Shown here one piece after another: positions 17,905 to 26,020 of a stretch of 41,727 bases of DNA. A program made the translations under genes and the position numbers. The notes under the pieces were generated by a model, which saw only the letters and a list, made by a program, of their open reading frames with translations, made no database searches and was not told where the DNA came from. This DNA comes from an uncultured Actinomycetes bacterium (GTDB lineage: Bacteria; Actinomycetota; Acidimicrobiia; Acidimicrobiales; RAAP-2): positions 1-41,727 of the forward strand of contig CAISIU010000030.1 in assembly GCA_903885505.1 (NCBI GenBank), written 5' to 3'. The number at the start of each line of letters is the position of its first letter. Within the stretch, counting starts at the first letter, position 1.

Positions 17905-19290
17905 ATGTCTCTCTTCGTCGACCGTGCCCAGCTCCACGCCAAGGGCGGTAACGGTGGCGCCGGCTGCGTCAGTTTCCGCCGTGAAGCTCACGTGGCCAAG
18001 GGCGGACCTGATGGCGGCGATGGGGGCCGTGGTGGTGACGTGTGGCTCGTCGCCGACGTCAACCAGGCCTCCCTGCTCGGCTTTCGTGACCACCCCTTTC
18101 GTCGCGGCACGGATGGCGAGCACGGCACCTCCAAGCGCCAGCACGGTTCGCGCGGCAAGGACATTGACGTGCCGGTGCCGGTCGGCACGGTGGTGCGCAC
18201 CCAAGACGGGGAAGTCCTCGTTGACCTGACCGAAGCGGGCATGCGCTGGCGGGCGGCCGAAGGTGGCCTCGGGGGCCAAGGCAACAACCGCTTCTTGTCG
18301 AACTTCCGTCGCGCGCCGGCGTTTGCCGAGCAGGGCGAACTCGGTGAAGAGATCTGGTTCGAGCTTGAGCTCAAGCTCCAGGCCGACGTGGCCTTGATTG
18401 GCTTTCCGAACGTGGGTAAGTCCACGCTGATCTCACGCGTGTCGGCGGCCAAACCCAAGATTGCGGACTACCCCTTCACCACCTTGGTGCCCAACCTCGG
18501 AGTGGTGCGCTTTGGTGATCGTGGCGGAAAGGCCAACGAGCGCACCGAATTTGTCATGGCGGACATCCCGGGACTCATCGAGGGCGCCGCGGAGGGTCGC
18601 GGGCTCGGACACGATTTTCTACGCCACGTGGAGCGCGCCCGTGTGCTGTGCGTGCTTCTCGACTTGGCGCCGACGGCGGGTGCCACGCCGCAGGAGCAGC
18701 TCGACGTCTTGCTGCACGAACTGGGTTCCTATCAGCCCGATCTTCTCGAGCGCCCGCGCCTCGTCATTGGGTCGCGCTCCGACCTCGGTGACAGCGACGA
18801 GGGACCCTTTGAGTTCGTGGTGTCGGCCATCACCAACAAGAACCTCGACCTCGTGGTGTCAAAGCTCGCCACGTTGGTGGACATGGCGCGCCGTGACGAG
18901 GCGGTGCGCGTCAGCCAGGAAATCATCGTGCACCGTCCCGTCAAGGACGAAATCTGGGTGGAGAAGATCGCGGAGGGCCACTGGGAAGTCCACGGTCGCG
19001 CCGCGCGCCGCGCCGTGCGCTTCCAGGACCTGCGCAACGACGAAGCCATGGCGGAAATGATTCGACGTCTTCGCGATGCGGGTGTGGATCGACTGCTGTC
19101 GCGTTCCGGCGTCAAAGACGGCGACTCGGTGACCATTGGCGAGGCCACCTTCGGCTGGTGGCGCGACCACCAGGCGGCCGGGCTTGACCAAGACCACCAC
19201 CGCGCCACGCATAAGGAGCGCCTCGCGAAGCGTCGCCGCACTCGCGGTATTGACGAATTTGCGGAAGAGACTGACGACGGTGACGACTAA
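17905..19290 (+). CDS. obgE: GTPase Obg/CgtA
   Basis: Glycine-rich Obg fold (GGNGGAGCVSFRREAHV), GFPNVGKST, DIPGLIEGA, Obg C-terminal domain. Confidence 0.97.
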   Translation: MSLFVDRAQLHAKGGNGGAGCVSFRREAHVAKGGPDGGDGGRGGDVWLVADVNQASLLGFRDHPFRRGTDGEHGTSKRQHGSRGKDIDVPVPVGTVVRTQDGEVLVDLTEAGMRWRAAEGGLGGQGNNRFLSNFRRAPAFAEQGELGEEIWFELELKLQADVALIGFPNVGKSTLISRVSAAKPKIADYPFTTLVPNLGVVRFGDRGGKANERTEFVMADIPGLIEGAAEGRGLGHDFLRHVERARVLCVLLDLAPTAGATPQEQLDVLLHELGSYQPDLLERPRLVIGSRSDLGDSDEGPFEFVVSAITNKNLDLVVSKLATLVDMARRDEAVRVSQEIIVHRPVKDEIWVEKIAEGHWEVHGRAARRAVRFQDLRNDEAMAEMIRRLRDAGVDRLLSRSGVKDGDSVTIGEATFGWWRDHQAAGLDQDHHRATHKERLAKRRRTRGIDEFAEETDDGDD

Positions 19291-20365
19291 GCCCATTGTC
19301 GTCAAGGTCGGCACCTCCTCGGTGACGACGGCGCAGGGATCGGTAGACCACGAGGTCCTGCGCGCCATTGCCGAACAAATCGTTACCGTGCGATCTCGTG
19401 GCCGCGACGTGATCGTGGTCACCAGTGGCGCCATCACGGCCGGGTGGGCCGAAGTGGGCGGCGGACGCCCCCGTCCCCACGACTCGGCGCAGCTCCAAGC
19501 GGTGAGCGCCGTGGGTCAGCCCCTCCTCATGGCCACGTGGCGAGACGCTTTTGCGGCGGCGGGCGTCGTGGTCGGTCAAGTCCTTCTGTCGCCGCACGAC
19601 TTTGCGGATCGACGTCAGTATTTGGCGGCTCGACGAACCATTGAACACCTGCGCGCCCTGTCGGTCGTGCCCATCGTGAATGAAAACGACGCCGTGGCCG
19701 ACGAGGAAATTCGATTCGGCGACAATGACCGCCTGGCCGCCCTGGTGGCCAACGTGGTGGGTGCGTCCGACGTGATTTTGCTCACCGATACCGAGGGTTT
19801 CTTTACCGCTGACCCGCGATTAGACCCTCAGGCGACCTTGATTGAAGAGATTCGCCACGTGGATGAATACATGGCCATGGCCGGCTCGAGTCGCTCGGGA
19901 GTGGGCTCGGGAGGAATGGCCTCCAAGATGTCGGCGGCCAAGATGGCCTCGTGGAGTGGGGTCACGGCCACCATCGCCGCCGCGCGCCGTCCGCAGGTGA
20001 TCCTGGACGTGCTCGAAGGAGTGTCCGGCAGTGGCACCGTGGTGCGCGCACGGCCCGAACGACTATCCGCTCGCGAAAGCTGGATTGCCTTTGCGGCTCC
20101 CTCTCGTGGTCGACTAGTGATTAACGACGGCGCGGTGCTAGCTATTCAGCGCCGCGCCAGCTTGCTGTCGGTGGGCGTGGTGTCCCGCGAGGGTGAGTGG
20201 ATCGATGGCGACGCCCTCGATATTTCCGATGAATCCGGCCGAGTGGTGGCCAAGGGATTGGCCCGGGCATCGTCCGCAGACCGCGACGCGTCGGACCCCA
20301 TCGTGATTCGTGCGGACGATTTAGTTACCTTTCCCGTGGGTGATGCGCCCGTTAGGCTCGACTGA
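19280..20365 (+). CDS. proB: Glutamate 5-kinase (with C-terminal PUA domain)
   Basis: IVVKVGTSSVT, VIVVTSGAITAG, NENDAVADEEIRFGDNDRLAALVA, VGSGGMASKMSAAKMAS; GTG 19280 overlaps the obgE end. Confidence 0.95.
   Translation: MTTKPIVVKVGTSSVTTAQGSVDHEVLRAIAEQIVTVRSRGRDVIVVTSGAITAGWAEVGGGRPRPHDSAQLQAVSAVGQPLLMATWRDAFAAAGVVVGQVLLSPHDFADRRQYLAARRTIEHLRALSVVPIVNENDAVADEEIRFGDNDRLAALVANVVGASDVILLTDTEGFFTADPRLDPQATLIEEIRHVDEYMAMAGSSRSGVGSGGMASKMSAAKMASWSGVTATIAAARRPQVILDVLEGVSGSGTVVRARPERLSARESWIAFAAPSRGRLVINDGAVLAIQRRASLLSVGVVSREGEWIDGDALDISDESGRVVAKGLARASSADRDASDPIVIRADDLVTFPVGDAPVRLD
20353..20358 (+). promoter_or_regulatory. Candidate -10 box TAGGCT upstream of the MoxR gene
   Basis: Same hexamer as before ndk/mreB; lies in the proB 3' end, ~77 nt before ATG 20436. 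Confidence 0.25.
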
Positions 20366-20435
20366 GCAGCGACGGCTGAACGACCCGCCTCGTTGCCACA
20401 GTGACCCACCGTGAGGTCACGAAAGGACGAACGAG

Positions 20436-21374
20436 ATGACCACGATTGACCCCCGCTTCGAGCTGGCCCAGCGCCTCGGTCTCGCGGAGGTGCCCGCACC
20501 TCAGTTCGCCGACGCCGCGGAGGTCATCACGCGCCTGCGCGAGCAGGACTACCTCTCGAGTCCCGAAATTGCCTCTGCGACCTTCCTCGCCGATCGCCTC
20601 GCCAAGCCGGTCTTGGTGGAAGGTCCGGCCGGAACCGGCAAGACGGCCCTCGCGCAGGCGGTGGCCCGCGCGACGGGTGCCGAACTCATTCGCCTCCAGT
20701 GCTACGAGGGCCTCGATGAATCAAAGGCCCTCTACGAGTGGAACTACCGCAAGCAGTTGCTGCGTATCCAGGCGGGCCGTGAGAGCGGTGACGCCGCCAC
20801 GTGGGCGGCACTCGAAGACGACATTTTTGCCGAAGACTTCTTGTTGCCACGTCCCTTGCTCGAGGCCATTCGAGCCACTCACCCGGTCGTGTTGTTGATT
20901 GACGAAGTGGACCGCGTCGAGCTCGAAACCGAAGCGCTGCTGCTCGAAATCCTCTCGGAATACCAGGTGTCGATTCCCGAGCTCGGCACGGTGCGCGCGA
21001 CGCAAATTCCGATGGTGTTCCTCACGTCGAACGCCACGCGCGAATTGTCCGAAGCGCTCAAGCGTCGCTGCCTCTACTTACACATCGGGTACCCCGACGT
21101 GGAGCGCGAGCGCGACATCATCTTGTCGCGCGTTCCGGGCGTCACCACGGCGCTCGCTGAGCAAATCGCCCGCGTCGTTCGTTCACTGCGCGACCTCGAC
21201 CTCAAGAAGCACCCCTCGGTGAGCGAAACCCTGGACTGGGCGCGCACCTTGGTCATTCTTGGTCAGTCCGACATCGGCGACGAGGAAGCAGCGGCCACGC
21301 TGCACATCTTGCTCAAGTACCAAAGTGACATTGAGACCGCGCAAAAGGAACTTTTCGGTCGCCGCTCGTCGTGA
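20436..21374 (+). CDS. MoxR-family AAA+ ATPase
   Basis: VEGPAGTGKTALAQ Walker A, VVLLIDEVDR Walker B, LQCYEGLDESKALYEWNYRKQLL (MoxR/CoxD-like). Confidence 0.92.
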   Translation: MTTIDPRFELAQRLGLAEVPAPQFADAAEVITRLREQDYLSSPEIASATFLADRLAKPVLVEGPAGTGKTALAQAVARATGAELIRLQCYEGLDESKALYEWNYRKQLLRIQAGRESGDAATWAALEDDIFAEDFLLPRPLLEAIRATHPVVLLIDEVDRVELETEALLLEILSEYQVSIPELGTVRATQIPMVFLTSNATRELSEALKRRCLYLHIGYPDVERERDIILSRVPGVTTALAEQIARVVRSLRDLDLKKHPSVSETLDWARTLVILGQSDIGDEEAAATLHILLKYQSDIETAQKELFGRRSS

Positions 21375-22825
21375 ACGAAATCCTGAGTGACTTCATTGGC
21401 GAGCTGCGCGCCGCCGGGCTGCCCGTCTCCATGACGGAGCACGTCGACGCGGCTCGTGCCGCGACCATGATTGACCTCGTCGATCGTGAGACGCTCCGCG
21501 CCGCTCTGTCGGCCACCTTGGTGAAAGATCACGACCACCGCCCAGTTTTCGATTCCGCCTTTGAGGTGTTCTTTGCTCGTCGCGCCGTGGGCGCCGCGGC
21601 CAGCGATGACCCCGCCACCGATGAGGTGGATCCGGGCGAGACCACTCGTCCGCCACGCGGGGGTGCCGGTGCGCAGGGGCAAGGGGGACGTAGCGGTCGC
21701 GGGGGCAGTGGATCGATGTCGTCGGTGAGTCCGGAGCAGCTTCAAGAGATGCTCTGGAACGCCATGATGAATGGCAGTCCCGACGACCTTCGCGAGGTCG
21801 CCCAGCACGCGGTCGAGCTCTACGCCGATATCGAGCCCGGTCGGCGCGTCGGCGGCACCTATTACCTCTATCGCACGCTACGAAACCTCGACGTGGAGGG
21901 TCTGCGACAAAAGCTCGCGGCCGCGTCAGCGGGATCAACGCCCGACGCGGCGTGGGCGCAGCGCGCCGCGCAGGTGGACGTCGAGGTCAAAGTTCGCGAA
22001 CTGCAGGCTGCCATCGAAAAAGAGATTCGTGAGCGCCTCGTGGCTGATCGTGGCGCCCAGTCACTCGCCAAGAGCGTGCGCAAGCCCTTGCCCGAAGACA
22101 TCGACGTCATGCACGCCACGCGTGACGAAATGCTGCAGCTCGAAAAGGCGCTGCGCCCACTAGCGCGAAAGTTGGCCACCCGCTTAGCTCGTCGCCGCCG
22201 ACGCCGTCGGCGCGGACCAGTGGATCTTCGCCACACGGTCAGGCGCAGTCTGTCGACCGGGGGAGTGCCTATCGACCTGCGATTTAAGCCGCCGCACCCG
22301 GCCAAGCCCGAAATCATTGTGATTGCCGACATCTCCGGTTCGGTGGCGAGCTTCGCCCGCTTCACCTTGCACATGGTCTACGCCATCGCGAGCCAGTTCT
22401 CAAAGGTGCGCTCTTTCGTGTTCATTGACGGCTTGGACGAAGTCACCCGACTGTTTGATGAGAGTGACGATCCGGGCGAGGCCGTCGCGCGCATCAATGC
22501 CGAAGCCGACGTCATCGCCTTTGACGGCCATAGCGATTACGGCCGTGCGCTCACCGATTTCGTGAAGCGCTTCGGCCGTGACATCAACCGTCGCTCGGTG
22601 GTCATCATTCTGGGTGATGCGCGTAACAACTATCACCAGGCACATCCGGAGACGGTTCGCTTTCTCAAGGAGAAGGCGCGTGCGGTGTATTGGCTGAATC
22701 CCGAGCCCACCACCTACTGGAACAGCGGTGACTCGGTGATTGCGCAGTATGCGCCCTATCTGACCAAGATCGTGGAGTGCCGTTCACTGCGGCAACTCGA
22801 GGCTTTCGTGGGAGACCTCGCGTGA
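21371..22825 (+). CDS. VWA domain protein, CoxE-like
   Basis: MIDAS DISGS (VIADISGSVASF), Arg run before VDLRHTVRRSLSTGG, GDARNNY; start overlaps the MoxR stop. Confidence 0.92.
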   Translation: MNEILSDFIGELRAAGLPVSMTEHVDAARAATMIDLVDRETLRAALSATLVKDHDHRPVFDSAFEVFFARRAVGAAASDDPATDEVDPGETTRPPRGGAGAQGQGGRSGRGGSGSMSSVSPEQLQEMLWNAMMNGSPDDLREVAQHAVELYADIEPGRRVGGTYYLYRTLRNLDVEGLRQKLAAASAGSTPDAAWAQRAAQVDVEVKVRELQAAIEKEIRERLVADRGAQSLAKSVRKPLPEDIDVMHATRDEMLQLEKALRPLARKLATRLARRRRRRRRGPVDLRHTVRRSLSTGGVPIDLRFKPPHPAKPEIIVIADISGSVASFARFTLHMVYAIASQFSKVRSFVFIDGLDEVTRLFDESDDPGEAVARINAEADVIAFDGHSDYGRALTDFVKRFGRDINRRSVVIILGDARNNYHQAHPETVRFLKEKARAVYWLNPEPTTYWNSGDSVIAQYAPYLTKIVECRSLRQLEAFVGDLA

Positions 22826-23478
22826 GTGATGTCGGCATGTTGCCGCCCGACGCGGTGAGAACTCGCGGGGAGCCCCCCGTGGGCACCGTGATCACCTTGG
22901 TGCGCCATGGCGAAGCTCGCTGCAACGTGGACGGCGTCATTGGCGGCGCGCTCGGTTGTCAGGGGCTCACCGAGACGGGTCGCGAACAGGCGGCGGCCCT
23001 CGGGCGACACCGCGAGCGTCATGGGGAGTGGGAGGGCGCCGTGTTGCTGACCTCGGCCTTGCCCCGCGCGCGCGAAACCGGTCGCGTGGTCATGGGCCGC
23101 GACGACATCGAGGCCCACGCCCGCTTCAACGAACTCGAACCCGGCGAGGCCGACGGCTGGACGTGGGATGAGTACCGCGCCCGGGTTGAGTCGCCCGATT
23201 GGTCACGAGATCCCGACGCCCCCTTCGCGCCGGGCGGAGAGTCGTGGCGGGGTTTTGCAAACCGCGTGGTTGACGCGCTGACGTGGACGTCGGAGACTTT
23301 CGGCGCGCAGCGAGTGGTGATCTTTACTCACGGGGGAGTGATTGAGCAGGCGATTCGTGCGGTCACCGATGAGGACGATGCCGTTCGCTTGCGGCTGCGC
23401 ACCGACCACTGCTCGGTGACGGAAATTGAGTGGGGCGCCCAGCGCCGCCTTCTTCGTTACAACGAACGAGCGCTCTAG
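22822..23478 (+). CDS. Histidine phosphatase (phosphoglycerate mutase-like) family protein
   Basis: TLVRHGEARCN, LTSALPRARETG, VVIFTHGGVI; GTG 22822 overlaps the VWA stop. Confidence 0.9.
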   Translation: MSDVGMLPPDAVRTRGEPPVGTVITLVRHGEARCNVDGVIGGALGCQGLTETGREQAAALGRHRERHGEWEGAVLLTSALPRARETGRVVMGRDDIEAHARFNELEPGEADGWTWDEYRARVESPDWSRDPDAPFAPGGESWRGFANRVVDALTWTSETFGAQRVVIFTHGGVIEQAIRAVTDEDDAVRLRLRTDHCSVTEIEWGAQRRLLRYNERAL

Positions 23479-24812
23479 GCGTCGAGGAATTCCGCGACGC
23501 GAAACGCGAGGTCCAGGCTCTGGGCGGCGTTGAGGCGCGGGTCGCAGATGCTGGTGTAGTTGTTCGCGAGATCGGCTTCCGAGACGCCCACGGAGCCGCC
23601 CAGGCATTCGGTGACGTCACCACCGGTGAGCTCGACGTGAAGGCCGCCCGGCCAGGTGCCTGCGGCGCGGTGCACCGCGAAGAAGATCTTCACTTCATTC
23701 AAGATGTCGTCAAAGTTGCGCGTCTTAAGGCCCGAACTCGCCCGGAAGGTATTGCCGTGCATGGGGTCACACGCCCACGCCACGCTGAGGTCCGCGGCGC
23801 TAATGGCGTCAATTAAGGGCGGCAAGCCATTGGCAATCTTGTTCACGCCCATGCGGCTGATCAAGGTGATGCGTCCATGCTCGTTCTCGGGGTTGAGGTG
23901 CCGCACGAGAGCGACCAGGTCGGCGGGCGTGATGTTGTCCGACACCTTGATGCCGAGGGGGTTGCGAATTCCCCGGAGATATTCCACGTGGGCACCATTG
24001 AGTTGGCGAGTGCGATTGCCCAGCCACAAGGTGTGCGCGGAGCCGTCATACCAGTCACCACTGACCGCGTCTCGACGCGTCAATGCTTCCTCGTAGGGCA
24101 GAATCAAGGCTTCGTGGCTGGAGTAGAAGTCCACTTCGCGCAGGCTGGACGCGCCGGTGGTGTCGATGCCACAGGCGCGCATGAAGCGCAGCGCCCGCTC
24201 GATTTCGTCCGCGAGCTGCTTGTAGCGCTGGCCTTCGCTGGCGGCCTCCACGAACTCGAGGTTCCAGGCCTGCACCTGGGTCAGGTCAGCAAAGCCACCC
24301 TTCGTAAAGGAGCGAAGCAGGTTCAAGGTCGCGGCACTTTGGTGATAGCCACGCAGCAGGCGACCGGCGTCAGGTTGGCGCGCCGCGGCCGTGAAGGCGT
24401 CGTCGTTAACGATGTGACCACGGAAAATCGGCAAGGTGATGCCGTCGCGGGTCTCCGTGTCGTCGGTGCGCGGCTTGGCGAATTGTCCCGCAATGCGGCC
24501 CACTTTCACTACCGGCACCCCCGCGGCATAGGTGAGCGCGACGGCCATCTGCAAGATGATTTGGAGCTTCTCGCGAACGGTTTCTTCCGTATTCGGTGTA
24601 AAGGTTTCCGCGCAGTCGCCCGCCTGCAGCAAGAAGGCGTGGCCGTCGGCGACCCGCGCCAGATCGGCGCGAAGGCGGTCGATTTCACCGGGGAAGACGA
24701 GAGCGGGCAACGAGGAGATTTCTGCGGTGACCGCATCGACGTGAGCCGCGTCGGGCCACGACGGCTGTTGATGAGCCGTCAGTGTGCGCCAGCTACTCGG
24801 ATTCCAGGTCAC
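23475..24812 (-). CDS. Class II 3-deoxy-7-phosphoheptulonate (DAHP) synthase
   Basis: HAFLLQAGDCAETF, VKVGRIAGQFAKPR, GIRNPLGIKVS, VAWACDPMHGNTF. The ORF track starts at 24818; GTG 24812 fits the adjacent -10 box better. Confidence 0.93.
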   Translation of the reverse strand: MTWNPSSWRTLTAHQQPSWPDAAHVDAVTAEISSLPALVFPGEIDRLRADLARVADGHAFLLQAGDCAETFTPNTEETVREKLQIILQMAVALTYAAGVPVVKVGRIAGQFAKPRTDDTETRDGITLPIFRGHIVNDDAFTAAARQPDAGRLLRGYHQSAATLNLLRSFTKGGFADLTQVQAWNLEFVEAASEGQRYKQLADEIERALRFMRACGIDTTGASSLREVDFYSSHEALILPYEEALTRRDAVSGDWYDGSAHTLWLGNRTRQLNGAHVEYLRGIRNPLGIKVSDNITPADLVALVRHLNPENEHGRITLISRMGVNKIANGLPPLIDAISAADLSVAWACDPMHGNTFRASSGLKTRNFDDILNEVKIFFAVHRAAGTWPGGLHVELTGGDVTECLGGSVGVSEADLANNYTSICDPRLNAAQSLDLAFRVAEFLDA

Positions 24813-24818
24813 GAGCAC

Positions 24819-24824
24819 AGCCTA
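24819..24824 (-). promoter_or_regulatory. Candidate -10 box TAGGCT for DAHP synthase
   Basis: Minus strand TAGGCT-GTGCTC-GTG; 6 nt gap to the second GTG. Confidence 0.4.
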
Positions 24825-24852
24825 CGAGGGAAAGTGGCAGGCCTCGCCGTCG

Positions 24853-24858
24853 TAGAGT
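24853..24858 (+). promoter_or_regulatory. Candidate -10 box TAGAGT, 6 nt before GTG of nadD
   Basis: TAnnnT at leaderless spacing; divergent to the DAHP synthase box. Confidence 0.4.
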
Positions 24859-24864
24859 GGCAAC

Positions 24865-25431
24865 GTGAACGATGCGCTCGTAGGGCTCTTCGGGGGAACG
24901 TTTGATCCTCCTCATCGAGGCCACAGCGAAGTGCTGCGGGCCGCCCTCGCCTCCGGTCGATATCGCCACGTCATCGTGACGGTGACCGCGCAGACGGCGG
25001 AGAAGGCGGATCGTCGCGGCGGGGCCACCGGCGCGCAGCGCGTGGCCATGGTGCGCGCGGCCTGGGGTGAATGGCCGGGCGTCATCATCGATGACCGCGA
25101 GGTTCGTCGTGGGGGCACCACGTACACCATCGATACCGTTCGCGACCTTCTCGCCGAGGGTGAGTCGCCGCTGGAGCTCATCGTGGGCGCCGACGTGGCT
25201 AATTCCTTTGATCGCTGGGCCCGGGCCGATGAGCTCAGTTCGCTGGTCTCGGTCGCGGTGGTGCCGCGGGCCGGCACCCCGGTTGACTTGCCCGCGCCGT
25301 GGCGTTGGCACATTTTGGACATGCCCGAAATCGATCTGTCATCGACGCAATTGCGAGGCGCCACCGACGCGGAAGCCCTGGCCATGTTGGATGATCAGGT
25401 AATACCCCTCTATCTGGCCCTGCAGGGCTAA
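24865..25431 (+). CDS. nadD: Nicotinate-nucleotide adenylyltransferase
   Basis: GLFGGTFDPPHRGHSEVL, C-terminal DLSSTQLR (ISSTxIR-like). Confidence 0.93.
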   Translation: MNDALVGLFGGTFDPPHRGHSEVLRAALASGRYRHVIVTVTAQTAEKADRRGGATGAQRVAMVRAAWGEWPGVIIDDREVRRGGTTYTIDTVRDLLAEGESPLELIVGADVANSFDRWARADELSSLVSVAVVPRAGTPVDLPAPWRWHILDMPEIDLSSTQLRGATDAEALAMLDDQVIPLYLALQG

Positions 25432-25434
25432 CAT
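25429..25434 (+). promoter_or_regulatory. Candidate -10 box TAACAT, 8 nt before ATG 25443
   Basis: First three bases are the nadD stop; TAnnnT spacing. Confidence 0.3.
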
Positions 25435-25442
25435 TGACGCGC

Positions 25443-25619
25443 ATGGCAATTCGTCACCTTGACACCACGGACCGCCTGGTCCCGCGCCTTCGGGTCCTCG
25501 ACGGGTCCTCGTCGCGCGAAGCGAACCAGCGTCAACGCCGTCACTGGCTCACCGTGGCCGGCGTCGCCCTCTCGGCGCCCTTCGTGGCGGCCGTTATTTC
25601 TCTCGGAGTCGCACACTGA
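25443..25619 (+). CDS. Small protein with a single C-terminal transmembrane segment
   Basis: MAIRHLDTTDRLVPRLRVLDGSSSREANQRQRRHWLTVAGVALSAPFVAAVISLGVAH; sits between nadD and rsfS with ~8-11 nt gaps. Confidence 0.55.
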   Translation: MAIRHLDTTDRLVPRLRVLDGSSSREANQRQRRHWLTVAGVALSAPFVAAVISLGVAH

Positions 25620-25627
25620 CCTCCTCG

Positions 25628-26020
25628 ATGACTGGCGCCACTAACTGGCCCGTCTCGGGGGAAGTGGCTGAATTACTGCGAGCCGTCGTCACCGGAGCGG
25701 GAGAGAAGTTGGCCCTGGATACCACCATCTTGTTTACCGACGGCATCGTCGACACCTTTTCGGCCTTGGTGGTCACCTCGGGCCGCACCGATCGTCAAAC
25801 GCGCGCCATTGCCGAGGAAATCGAGCGGCAGGCCCAATTGGTGGGCTGGCGACCGCTACGCGAAGAAGGCTGGACCGAGTCCACCTGGATTGCCTTTGAT
25901 TATGGCGACGTCATCGTGCACGTCTTCGACGACGAACACCGCGAGTACTACGACTTAGAGCACCTGTGGGCCGCGGCGCCGCGCTTTGATGCGCCCGATC
26001 CGCAATCTGCACCTCAGTGA
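25628..26020 (+). CDS. rsfS: Ribosome silencing factor RsfS
   Basis: VVTSGRTDRQTRAIAEEIE, WIAFDYGDVIVHVFDDEHREYYDLEHLW. Confidence 0.93.
   Translation: MTGATNWPVSGEVAELLRAVVTGAGEKLALDTTILFTDGIVDTFSALVVTSGRTDRQTRAIAEEIERQAQLVGWRPLREEGWTESTWIAFDYGDVIVHVFDDEHREYYDLEHLWAAAPRFDAPDPQSAPQ

Noticed and set aside
22184-22215. Arg-codon run (CGCCGCCGACGCCGTCGGCG) in the VWA gene considered as unusual insertion
   Set aside because: An Arg-rich stretch before the VWA domain is usual in CoxE-like proteins.
23877-24905. 342-aa plus-strand ORF opposite DAHP synthase
   Set aside because: The minus strand carries the conserved DAHP synthase motifs; the plus ORF has none.
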